Made by a program: the position numbers and the translations under genes
The notes under the pieces: generated by a model
Databases searched by the model: none
Seen by the model: the letters and a program-made list of their open reading frames with translations, nothing else
Told to the model about the DNA's origin: nothing
Assembly: GCA_002869925.2 (NCBI GenBank)
Contig: NEWT02000036.1
Span: forward strand, 1 to 64,000
DNA length: 64,000 nt
From: Nitrospira sp. CG24A
Lineage (GTDB): Bacteria > Nitrospirota > Nitrospiria > Nitrospirales > Nitrospiraceae
Reading direction: 5' to 3'
Part shown: positions 1-7,127 of the stretch, in pieces
How the letters are laid out: each line of letters begins with the position of its first letter
Numbering within the stretch: position 1 is the first letter of the stretch

Positions 1-1
1 A

Positions 2-249
2 TTGTTGATAGGAGTTCTGTTGCCTCTACCTCTCTATGCACAGGAAACGGAAACGCTTCTGGGTGATAGATTGAGCCTAAAGGTCGGTTATAAAGTTTGG
101 TTTGCATACTGGTCTGCCCCACAGGTTAGCGCCTCACAACTTGATTCGAAGGGCGTTTCAGCACTTAACGGACCGACCGCAACTCTCACGTACAGAATTA
201 GAGAAAATGACTGGCTAAATTCTGCCTTCATCAGTTCGACATGGCTCAA
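2..249 (+). pseudogene. Outer-membrane protein fragment cut by IS3 element
   Basis: The reading frame enters from the left window edge and holds the end of a signal peptide (hydrophobic stretch ending ..LPLYAQ) followed by strand-like segments such as LSLKVGYKVWFAYW and TATLTYRIREND, typical of the first strands of an outer-membrane beta-barrel. The likely left end of an IS3 element begins at about 250, so everything after roughly residue 82 is insertion-sequence DNA read in frame by chance. I do not find the rest of the barrel beyond the insertion. The gene is therefore probably interrupted and dead. The specific barrel family cannot be told from about 80 residues. Confidence 0.5.
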
Positions 250-338
250 TGGTGGTGACGTCTCCCCGGAAAACGACGGCAGGTTGAAACTAGAGTACGA
301 TGGCAGCTTCGGTGGTCTCGCACGAAAGGAGCGGACCC

Positions 339-605
339 ATGAAGCGATCGAAGTTTTCGGAGGAGCAGATCGTGTACGCAATCCGCCAAGCCGAATCTGG
401 CACCCCCGTCGGCGACCTCTGCCGGCAGCTCGGAGTGAGTGACGCCACGTTCTACGCCTGGAAAAAGAAGTATGCCCACCTCGGCGTGAGCGAGTTGCGG
501 CGCCTCCGACAGGTGGAAGAAGAAAATAGCCGACTCAAACGGCTCGTCGCTGACCTCTCGCTCGACAAGCATATGCTGTCGGAGGCCTTGCGAAAAAAAG
601 TCTGA
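339..605 (+). CDS. IS3-family transposase OrfA
   Basis: This 88-residue protein has the helix-turn-helix of IS3 OrfA proteins (KRSKFSEEQIVYAIRQAE, then LCRQLGVSDATFYAWKKKY) followed by a leucine-zipper-like stretch (LRRLRQVEEENSRLKRLVADL). It binds the element's ends and, fused to OrfB, forms the active transposase. The start at 339 is preceded by AAAGGAG at a good distance; an in-frame ATG at 300 has no ribosome site. The gene ends at 603-605, just after the slippery A7 run used for frameshifting into orfB. Confidence 0.9.
   Translation: MKRSKFSEEQIVYAIRQAESGTPVGDLCRQLGVSDATFYAWKKKYAHLGVSELRRLRQVEEENSRLKRLVADLSLDKHMLSEALRKKV
593..600 (+). other. Programmed -1 frameshift site of the IS3 element
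   Basis: The run A-AAA-AAA-G lies at the end of orfA in the zero frame cgA AAA AAA Gtc tga. A -1 slip continues as AGT CTG AGG.. with no stop through 599-740 into the DDE domain, giving an OrfAB protein that includes the ..RRELAAWFYRTFQVSGLRACR region normally found at the start of OrfB. This is the standard IS3 mechanism for making full transposase. Confidence 0.8.
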
Positions 606-739
606 GGCCCGCACGCCGTCGAGAACTGGCCGCCTGGTTTTACAGGACGTTTCAGGTCAGTGGCCTGCGGGCCTGTCGCCTCGCCCAGTTCAGTCGGGCC
701 GCATGGTACCGACGAAGCCGAGCGAAAGATCAGTCCGCG

Positions 740-1459
740 TTGCGGATGCGCATTCGCGATCTGGCCCCTGCCCGCCCGCGGTTTGGGTCTCTGCGGATCT
801 GGGTGCTCTTACGACGCGAAGGCTGGCTCGTGAATCGCAAGCGGGTGCGACGGCTCTATCGACTCGAGGGCTTGCAGCTCCGTATGCGGGTCCGGCGCCG
901 AAAACATATCGCCCTGCACCGAGGCCCGGCGCCCACGCCGATAGGACCGACTGAGCGATGGAGCATGGATTTTGTACATGATACTCTGGCCGACGGGCGG
1001 CCGTTTCGGATTCTGACGGTCGTCGATAACTGGAGTCGTCATAGTCCGTTACTAGAGGTGGGATTTTGGATGTCAGGGAAAACGGTGGGCCAGGCCTTAG
1101 ATCGAGCATTGAACGGTATGGCAGGCCCACGGTCCATCACGGTGGATCATGGGACGGAATTTCAATCGCGCGCCCTTGAAGATTGGGCCTATCGACGGAG
1201 CGTGCAGCTCGATTTCATTCGACCGGGAAAACCCGTGGAAAATGCCTTCATTGAATCCTTTAACGGACGACTGCGAGATGAGTGTTTGAACGTGCACCAG
1301 TTCACCTCGCTCGCCGAGGCCCAGGCCATCATCGAAGCGTGGCGGATGGATTACAATCACCGCCGCCCACATAGCTCACTCGGGCACCTGACCCCGAACG
1401 AGTTTCTCAAACAACGTCAGGGACAACAGATCGCCGAAGAAGCCGTCTGTTCTAGTTAA
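740..1459 (+). CDS. IS3-family transposase OrfB (DDE integrase core)
   Basis: This is the catalytic half of the transposase, an rve-type DDE domain. The three acidic residues are visible in WSMDFVHD, in TVDHGTEF and in ENAFIESFNG, followed by the typical C-terminus RRPHSSLGHLTPNEF. The frame has been open since about 599, so the functional product is the OrfAB frameshift fusion; the ATG at 740 is only the first in-frame ATG. All key motifs are intact and there is no internal stop, so the element may still be active. Confidence 0.9.
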   Translation: MRMRIRDLAPARPRFGSLRIWVLLRREGWLVNRKRVRRLYRLEGLQLRMRVRRRKHIALHRGPAPTPIGPTERWSMDFVHDTLADGRPFRILTVVDNWSRHSPLLEVGFWMSGKTVGQALDRALNGMAGPRSITVDHGTEFQSRALEDWAYRRSVQLDFIRPGKPVENAFIESFNGRLRDECLNVHQFTSLAEAQAIIEAWRMDYNHRRPHSSLGHLTPNEFLKQRQGQQIAEEAVCSS

Positions 1460-1511
1460 GATCTGTCTCAGAATGGGGCCAACGTCAGTGCCAGAAAGTT
1501 CTCCTTATGGA

Positions 1512-1920
1512 CCGTCTCAGATTGGGGGAAGCTTACGCTCCCCATTCAACAACTCATCCCGCAATTTCCCGTTAAAGGACTCGCCGCACCCATTCTCCCA
1601 CGGACTCCCTAGCTTGATGAAGAGCGGCGCGATGGTCAGCATGCCATACCAAGCCCGCAAGGCCCGCGCGATAAATTCTGGGCCGTTGTTCGCTCCGAAC
1701 ATGCGTGGGCAGGCCTCGATGCAAAAACAACTCACTCAAGACCTCCTGCATGTCCCGAGACGTGAGCCGCCGTTGGACCGCAATCGCCGGGCATTCGCGG
1801 GTGTACTCATCCACCACCGTGAACATCTTGAGGGGCCGACCATCCTGGGTGCGCTCCATCCTCGATGGTCCGCAACTGCCCAATGATCTCTTTCGCCATA
1901 TACCGGTTCTGTGCCATGCC
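1512..1920 (-). pseudogene. Decayed IS3-family element with orfA joined to orfB
   Basis: The minus strand holds a second, unrelated IS3-type transposase in pieces. From 1917 it starts MAQNRYMAKEIIGQLRTIE, an OrfA N-terminus with a purine-rich ribosome site. A large internal deletion then puts it out of frame against the OrfB core (DGRPLKMFTVVDEYTREC). A further frame change near 1690-1700 leads to NGPEFIARALRAWYG and ENGCGESFNGKLRDELLNGE. The C-terminal RPHSSLG region is missing. At 1512-1527 a sequence GTCTCAGATTGGGG resembles the inner part of the neighbouring element's right end (1465-1478). The remnant cannot encode an active enzyme. Confidence 0.75.
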
Positions 1921-2040
1921 CCCTCTTTTCGTCAGCCGGAAATCCCAACTCCGGACCTGATCTGGTTTAAAGGCGGCAGATCCGTTGACGAGGGTGAACG
2001 AAAGCTGGTGTGGGCTATCGCTATGGGAAATGAAAGAGTC

Positions 2041-3000
2041 TTATTTGCGCCCGCGGACGGTAGAGAGTAGCTGGCTCTGCTCCAGAGTACCCTTGCTGGC
2101 AGTGGTCAACCCAACGGCTGCTTCGGCCCACTGAGCTGGCTGACCTGGGGTTGCGATGATCTTGATGCCCCGCATTGTGGCGTGAAAGTTATTCAGATAC
2201 GCTTCGCTATCTTCGGATTTTTTGTCTGAAGCCAAGAGTGAATCGAGCTGGTTGGTACTGGCCACAGCTTTGATGGCTTCGGCGCCAAATGGGGCAATGA
2301 CTCTGAAGCCATAACGCGCATGTTTGCCGCCGAACGTGTAGGTCTTACCCGCCTGCACGAAGGCGTCGTCGACAAACATATTTGGAACGAGATGCACGAC
2401 TGTGCCATTGGCCTGATAGTAGTCGACCTTTAAAAACGCATCGCGATTGGAACGAACGGAAACCTCTAGGTCCTCGCCTTCTCTATAGACTTCGCCGGCA
2501 TGTTTGTTCGTCCAAACCTTTAATTCAAAGGAGGAACCCTCTGTCAGTACGGGGATCTGGGCTGCCTCTGCCACTTTCTTGGCTTTGGCCTTCTGCTGGA
2601 TGACTTCATCTAATTTCACGGGGCTGATCTGTGCCGTGATGGATCTGCAGATTTTTTGCCCCTCCTGTGTTTCCTTGTCGATGCGAGTGTGCAGAAGTAT
2701 GCCGGTGCTTGCCGTCGCGACTATGTCCTCCTCAAGTTGGAAATTCTTCACCGTGCTGTAGGACTCGACGAACACATGATGGCTACGAACGGCTTGCTCC
2801 ATGGCGAGGGCTAAGGCTGCTCGTTTGGCGAGCGCCGGGGTTTGATCGTCGCCATAGGTGTAGCAGTCTGTTCCTGACACGGTCTCAAGCGGTTGGGCTG
2901 CCATCGCGCCCTGGCCGCTCATGGCCCAGCTTATGATAGCGACTGCAATGAGAAGCCAGATCCGGGGGAGGTACCTGTCCATTTGAGTGCTATTCCGCAC
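2041..3000 (-). CDS. Secreted DUF4384-domain protein, paralogue 1
   Basis: The protein has an N-terminal signal peptide (LLIAVAIISWAMSGQGAMA), then an LPP20-like segment in which conserved alanines and DCYTYGDDQTPALAKRAA recall proteins that process lipoprotein cargo, and a C-terminal DUF4384 domain (about residues 150-260; FELKVWTNK, LEVSVRSNRDAFLKVDYYQANGTVVHLVPN). DUF4384 proteins are envelope proteins of unknown exact role. The gene lies 5 bp downstream of a clear paralogue (3006-3953), sharing the same domain order and motifs such as RSHHVFVES and VKNFQLEEDL/I. It is probably cotranscribed with it. The first codon at 3000 is GTG; an ATG at 2982 is equally possible because neither has a good ribosome site. 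Confidence 0.8.
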   Translation of the reverse strand: MRNSTQMDRYLPRIWLLIAVAIISWAMSGQGAMAAQPLETVSGTDCYTYGDDQTPALAKRAALALAMEQAVRSHHVFVESYSTVKNFQLEEDIVATASTGILLHTRIDKETQEGQKICRSITAQISPVKLDEVIQQKAKAKKVAEAAQIPVLTEGSSFELKVWTNKHAGEVYREGEDLEVSVRSNRDAFLKVDYYQANGTVVHLVPNMFVDDAFVQAGKTYTFGGKHARYGFRVIAPFGAEAIKAVASTNQLDSLLASDKKSEDSEAYLNNFHATMRGIKIIATPGQPAQWAEAAVGLTTASKGTLEQSQLLSTVRGRK

Positions 3001-3005
3001 GCCTA

Positions 3006-3953
3006 TCAGGGATGTTGTTGTGGGGCCGTGGGCTTGGCGGTCTCTTTCTTGTAGGTGGCTACGGCTTGGCTTTCGGTTGAAATTTCGACGGAGGATGTGG
3101 CTGCCACGACTTTGATGCCGCGGAGTCCGCTCTGGAGATACGTCCGGCTGTCGCTGGTGGGCGGCTCTCCCTCTGTTCCGATGTCGAAGGGACGGACCGC
3201 GACAATTGCCTTGATGGCCTCGGTTCCATAGGGCGGGTTGATGACAAACTGCTCGGGGCTTGTTTCATCGCCGAAGGCATACTTTTTCCCCCCTTTGATG
3301 AAGGCCTGGCCGCGATAGACATTGGGGACGAGATGGACCACGGTTCCGTCTGCCTGAAAATAGTCCAGCTTTAGATAGGCATCTCGATCGGACTGTACGT
3401 AGATGATCAGCTTCTCGTTTTCGTGGAATCGGCCTTCAGGTTTATTGGTCCAGACCTTCAGCCCGAACGTGGGCTGGTTGGGCACGAGTGCGGTTTTGGC
3501 GCTTTGGGCAATCTCTTTGGCGTTGAGCCGCTGCCTGATCATGTCCTCCATCGACACCGGACTGATCTTCGCGGTAATTGTGATACAGATTTCCTGAGCT
3601 TTGCGCTCCTCTTTCTCGATCTGAATCTCCTGCAACATGGCGGCGCTGGCCGTCTGAATCAGATCTTCTTCGAGCTGGAAGTTCTTCACGCGTTGGGAGG
3701 ATTCTACAAAGACGTGATGGCTGCGGATCGCCTGCTCTTGCGCGAGGGACATGGCGCCTCGCCTGGCTTTTGCCGGTGTTTCTTCGTCGCCGAACTTGTA
3801 GCAGCCACTCCCGCGCACTGTTTCGAGGGGCTTGGGCGCATCCTGTCCTGCCATGCTGTAGAGGGAGGGGAGGCAGAGGGCTATGCTACTGAAGACGAGT
3901 GCGTATAGGAAGCCGGTGGTCCGCCATATACGTCTGTCAGGCTGATGTCTCAT
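3006..3953 (-). CDS. Secreted DUF4384-domain protein, paralogue 2
   Basis: This is a tandem duplicate of the preceding gene on the minus strand. It has a signal peptide (residues about 10-35), the shared central part (GCYKFGDEETPAKARRGA, QAIRSHHVFVESSQRVKNFQLEEDL) and a DUF4384 domain (FGLKVWTNKPEGRFHENEKL, RDAYLKLDYFQADGTVVHLVPN). The ATG at 3953 is preceded by AGAGGAAGGGA. The two copies differ throughout, so the duplication is not recent. With the LPP20-like gene at 3999 it forms a three-gene minus-strand group, presumably an envelope assembly or stress module; no enzymatic motif is visible. Confidence 0.8.
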   Translation of the reverse strand: MRHQPDRRIWRTTGFLYALVFSSIALCLPSLYSMAGQDAPKPLETVRGSGCYKFGDEETPAKARRGAMSLAQEQAIRSHHVFVESSQRVKNFQLEEDLIQTASAAMLQEIQIEKEERKAQEICITITAKISPVSMEDMIRQRLNAKEIAQSAKTALVPNQPTFGLKVWTNKPEGRFHENEKLIIYVQSDRDAYLKLDYFQADGTVVHLVPNVYRGQAFIKGGKKYAFGDETSPEQFVINPPYGTEAIKAIVAVRPFDIGTEGEPPTSDSRTYLQSGLRGIKVVAATSSVEISTESQAVATYKKETAKPTAPQQHP

Positions 3954-3998
3954 GGTCCCTTCCTCTTCACAGTATGTGAGTGACCGTATGAATCGATG

Positions 3999-4892
3999 TT
4001 ACTTCGCATCAAGGATGACCAGGACCTTGGCCTGCTTTAGAAACTTAAAGTGTTCGGGCACGCCATGGATCGTCTGCACGTCGGCATCACTCACGACCAG
4101 ATCTGTGTGATTATTTCCGCTGGCCCTCAGTGCTTTGACCAGCAAGGGAGTGTTTGTAACGCGTGGGTTCGCTTGGGCGCTTGGCAAGTCCGGCACATAG
4201 ATGGCAATTCCTTGTTCAGCGACGCCGCGTTGCTCGACGTAGGCAACTGAGTAGGCCTCGTCACCCTGCTCATTTAAAATGCGAGGCGCGAGCGCTGTTT
4301 GTGCACCGGTCCCCCGCGCATCGACCACCAAGCCTGAATAGGACTTCGAAATGGTGTGCCCGTCCACGACGGGTTTCTTGTATTGCGGTAATGGGTCAGT
4401 TCTTGGCGACGACTTCGGGAGTATCACGCCGGAGAAATCGCCGGTCAGCTTCATCTCGACAGTCGTTTCAAATGATCCGTCCGGCATCTCTTGTTCTTTG
4501 ACGAGCTTTGCCCCTTTGACCATCCCTTCAACGCGCGTGCGAACTTCGTCGTTGGTCATGACAAAATTGTTGACCGTCGTCGTTGAATCGACACGCACGC
4601 CTCTCACGACCTCCAAGAGGTTCCGGAGTGCAACAGCCCATGCGGCCGACTTTGCCATTTCTTTTGCTTGAAGCGCGCTTGCAGGGTTCTTCGGTGGAAT
4701 ACCGATGCCTTTGGCGGTGGCTATGCCGGTCGTCCAATCCACCCGTGCATTGGGGGTCACCGTGTCAGTATAGTGGGCAGCTCCTTCACCCGCAGCCTGG
4801 GCAACCATGGGTCCACCGCTGAGAAGAAGTGCCAAGCTGACAACTATTGGCGCAAGCCATTGCCTCAGTATTCTATGCTGTTCCGCGAACAT
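3999..4892 (-). CDS. LPP20-like secreted protein
   Basis: About 297 residues: a signal peptide (LAPIVVSLALLLSGGPMVAQA) and an LPP20-type region with the typical opening VDWTTGIATAKGIGIPPKNP, a run of alanine-spaced helix and NLLEVVRGVRVDSTTTV, followed by a second domain ending in KHFKFLKQAKVLVILDAK-like sequence. The reading frame is open back to 5186, but the ATG at 4892 has a perfect AAAGGAGG eight to nine bases upstream and is directly followed by the signal peptide, so the longer form is rejected. It heads the minus-strand group containing the two DUF4384 genes. Role in the envelope is unknown. Confidence 0.8.
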   Translation of the reverse strand: MFAEQHRILRQWLAPIVVSLALLLSGGPMVAQAAGEGAAHYTDTVTPNARVDWTTGIATAKGIGIPPKNPASALQAKEMAKSAAWAVALRNLLEVVRGVRVDSTTTVNNFVMTNDEVRTRVEGMVKGAKLVKEQEMPDGSFETTVEMKLTGDFSGVILPKSSPRTDPLPQYKKPVVDGHTISKSYSGLVVDARGTGAQTALAPRILNEQGDEAYSVAYVEQRGVAEQGIAIYVPDLPSAQANPRVTNTPLLVKALRASGNNHTDLVVSDADVQTIHGVPEHFKFLKQAKVLVILDAK

Positions 4893-5416
4893 AGTTAAAG
4901 TCCTCCTTTGAGTTAGAGACATCATCGTCATGTCAGAGCTGTATTCAACGTCGTTTCGATGGCGAAGATGGCTCCACGTGAAGAATATCCACCATCGACC
5001 CTTGATGACTATTCCATATTCCGATGGGGCTAGCTGTACGCACACAGCCTGTTGAGGTGAACATAATGCATTCTTTATTCCAAACAACTGAAGAATGCAA
5101 CCCCTTGAAATATCGATGGGATGTAGAGGGCTGTGTCTCCTTTCAGAGAAATCGTCCGATACAAACCGATACAGGGTCTTATCCATTTTGATAACGGCAG
5201 ATCACGCGTACATAGGCTAGGATTTTGAGACTTTAACAATCAACCGCCCGCTCATTGTAAGGGTTGGGCATTTTTCGGTGATTACGGTCGGTTTCATCAG
5301 GCGCCTCCAGGACCGAGAGTTCCTAGATTGAACATAGCGGATACGGGGAGGTAGATTCTTATTTCTATTTCCAGCGCGAGGCACGATCACCACGTAGATG
5401 GAGGAAGGATATCTCT
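4893..5416. other. Divergent intergenic region with a 9-bp inverted repeat
   Basis: This 524-bp gap separates the minus-strand LPP20/DUF4384 group from the plus-strand flavin-type gene and should contain both promoters. A perfect inverted repeat, TGCATTCTT at 5067-5075 and AAGAATGCA at 5091-5099, lies about 175 bp upstream of the LPP20 gene and could be an operator or hairpin. I see no gene in the rest. Confidence 0.4.
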
Positions 5417-5944
5417 ATGGCCATGTCTGACGCGATGTTGAGTGAGGAGGTTCAGGCTGCTTGGGCGAAGCTGACCGAGAAGATTCGTACAGGGGTTCTG
5501 CTGACACTCAGGAACGGTCGGCCGTTTGGGTCGCATGTACCCTATGTGTTTGGCAAGGATTGGACGCGCGCCTATATTCATGTGAGTCGGTTGGCGCTGC
5601 ACACCGAACATCTGTTACGTGACCCTCGTATAGGGCTGTTTGTCTCGGAGCCGGATCGGCCCGGGAAGAACCCCTTGGCTCTACGGCGGATGAATCTACA
5701 GGGTGAGGCGTTGCTGCTGGATGTTAGTGCGCCAGACTATGCCGAAGTGAAGGAGCGTTATCTCGCCCGCTTTCCTCAATCGGCCATGATGTTTGGTTTT
5801 GCAGATTTTGCCCTCTGGGAATTGCGGCTATACGACGCACATTTGGTGTTAGGGTTTGGGCAAGCCTATCTTGCTGATGCGACAACTCCTCTCGTATGGA
5901 CACATCAGAAGCCGAATACGAAGAACGTGAAAAGTGAAACGTAA
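5417..5944 (+). CDS. Pyridoxamine 5'-phosphate oxidase-like (HugZ-type) protein
   Basis: A 175-residue split-barrel flavin/heme-binding fold protein. The N-terminal helix is followed by TGVLLTLRNGRPFGSHVPYVF, HVSRLALHTEHLLRDPRIGLFVSEPD, and LRRMNLQGEALLLD, matching the strand pattern of PNPOx-like/HugZ family proteins, then a segment with ARFPQSAMMFGFADFALWELRLYDAHLVLGFGQ, as in the HugZ-like subgroup. Family members bind FMN or heme; the substrate here cannot be told. The start has GAAGGAT upstream; ATG codons at 5417 and 5423 are both possible. It is a single-gene unit. Confidence 0.75.
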   Translation: MAMSDAMLSEEVQAAWAKLTEKIRTGVLLTLRNGRPFGSHVPYVFGKDWTRAYIHVSRLALHTEHLLRDPRIGLFVSEPDRPGKNPLALRRMNLQGEALLLDVSAPDYAEVKERYLARFPQSAMMFGFADFALWELRLYDAHLVLGFGQAYLADATTPLVWTHQKPNTKNVKSET

Positions 5945-6009
5945 GGCGTGAGAGATTTCAGGAAAAGTCTATCCGTCGTCTCTACATTTCACGTTTTACG
6001 CCTCACCGT

Positions 6010-6225
6010 TCACGGTTCGTTTTGAGCCGAGGATCGGTAGGCGAAATAGAGCGCGATACTCCCGATGAGTGCAATGATCAGGCTGACGGCGAATATGGTG
6101 GAAAAACTCAGTGGAGTAATATAGCGGTGGTAAAGAAGAGGGAGGAGAATTGGCGCTACTACGGCCGCAGCGAGCCCTAGTATGTGACGTTTCAGATAAA
6201 TCGGTTCGCCTGGTTTACGCCGCAT
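6010..6225 (-). CDS. Small two-helix membrane protein
   Basis: This 71-residue protein has a basic N-terminus (MRRKPGEPIYLKRH) and two hydrophobic segments (about residues 13-30 and 40-62) separated by a short YHRYITPLS loop, so it is predicted to be a two-helix inner-membrane protein with a short polar C-terminus. No family was recognised. The gap between it and the convergent gene upstream (5945-6009) holds short repeats of the TTCACGTTT/CGCCTCAC kind. Its function is unknown. Confidence 0.55.
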   Translation of the reverse strand: MRRKPGEPIYLKRHILGLAAAVVAPILLPLLYHRYITPLSFSTIFAVSLIIALIGSIALYFAYRSSAQNEP

Positions 6226-6320
6226 GTCCGATGAGTTCCCTCAGATATTTCCTCCACATTTTTCTACTGTTCCCTTGGGGTAGGCGAGCGCGTCACAATT
6301 CTCTACACTTCTCTCTAAAG

Positions 6321-6586
6321 GAGTGTGCCAAGGCGGCCCTTTACTGCACGCATCGAACGAGCATAGCTTTTCTACCGTCTCTTTTGAGGGCGGGCTAGTA
6401 TGGTCTCCCATTGCGCGTGTCCAACGAGGCCCTTCTGAGGGCGCGCGTTGCTTGAGCACCTTCCAATCCCCTGCCTCTCTTCAGAGGAGCGGCCAAGGGT
6501 GCCCTTTACTGCGCGCATCGAGCGACCACTGTTTTATCGTGGGGGCTCTGCGAGCAAGAAGGGCACCTGGCCGCTCCTCCCCCTTT
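6321..6586. repeat. Intergenic repeat region with a long imperfect hairpin
   Basis: The gap upstream of the small membrane gene holds two related direct repeats, near 6328-6362 and 6491-6527, both built on GCC(C)TTTACTGC(A/G)CGCATCGA(A/G)CGA. The second copy starts a long imperfect inverted repeat, 6485-6506 pairing with 6559-6578 (AGGAGCGGCCA arms), giving a hairpin of about 94 nt. The pattern looks like a decayed REP/MITE-type element. No credible coding sequence lies here. Confidence 0.5.
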
Positions 6587-7060
6587 CTATTTTACGAGAA
6601 ACGGTTTTGAACTTTCTCCTGAGGCGGTGGTGACTGTGAGGAGGACCAGGCCTTTCTTTCCACCACGAGGCACGGTCGTGGCAATGCTGTCATTTGTCTG
6701 ACGAAACTGAGCGGAGTGGCCTGGGCCGAACGAGACACCTCGCATACAGGCTGCTGCACCGAAATTGGTTCCCGTAATCGTTACCTTGTCGCCCGCTTTC
6801 CCTTGGTCAGGTGAGAGCTTGTTGAGTGTTGGTGCCTCACCGAAACAGGATGGAGCTTTTCCGGCGATCTCTGCCGTGGAAAATTTTTTCGCGGGTGTTT
6901 GTGGGGCAGGTGTGCTTGTGTGCCCCTGTGCCGGTTTGCCGGCCTTCTTCTCCTGCTTGACTGGTTCGGCAGCTGAGCTGACGACTGGGGTGATCGCCGC
7001 CAGACCCAGTGCCAGTATTCCGATTGCCATCATCATTCTTGGACCTGTTGCTGGAGACAT
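6587..7060 (-). CDS. Secreted IPT/TIG-domain protein
   Basis: 158 residues: a signal peptide (MMMAIGILALGLAAITPVVSSA), a lysine/proline/threonine-rich linker (about residues 35-70), and a C-terminal IPT/TIG immunoglobulin-like domain (PTLNKLSPDQGKAGDKVTITGTNFG, ending TTASGESSKPFLVK). Two cysteines (CFGEAP and AACMRG) may form a disulfide. TIG domains serve as binding or spacer modules in envelope proteins. The ATG at 7060 has GGAGG six bases upstream; the longer in-frame extension to 7234 is rejected. It follows acs on the same strand by 68 bp. Confidence 0.75.
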   Translation of the reverse strand: MSPATGPRMMMAIGILALGLAAITPVVSSAAEPVKQEKKAGKPAQGHTSTPAPQTPAKKFSTAEIAGKAPSCFGEAPTLNKLSPDQGKAGDKVTITGTNFGAAACMRGVSFGPGHSAQFRQTNDSIATTVPRGGKKGLVLLTVTTASGESSKPFLVK

Positions 7061-7127
7061 GAACAACCTCCGATTGTTTGCTACGCGCACAGATGTCTCA
7101 TCGATCGCCTGGTGTGTTGATGTGTCA

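Larger units (their letters stand above)
250..1493 (+). mobile_element. IS3-family insertion sequence, apparently complete
   Basis: A 1244-bp segment carries orfA and orfB in the arrangement of IS3-family elements, joined by an A7 slippery run. The ends are proposed from an imperfect terminal inverted repeat: TGGTGGTGACGTCTCCCC at 250-267 against the reverse complement of 1475-1493, which reads TGGCACTGACGTTGGCCCC. Both ends start with TG, as expected for IS3. The length fits the family (1.2-1.5 kb). I see no clear target-site duplication (left flank ..CTCAA, right flank GAAAG..), so the boundaries may be off or one flank may have been rearranged. Confidence 0.6.

Noticed and set aside
4893-5186. 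N-terminal extension of the LPP20-like gene up to 5186
   Set aside because: The ATG at 4892 has an ideal AAAGGAGG site and starts the signal peptide; the extension would put 98 residues before it.
5934-6009. TTCACGTTT/CGCCTCAC repeats as an intrinsic terminator
   Set aside because: Pairing is interrupted and no T-run follows; treated as degenerate intergenic repeats only.
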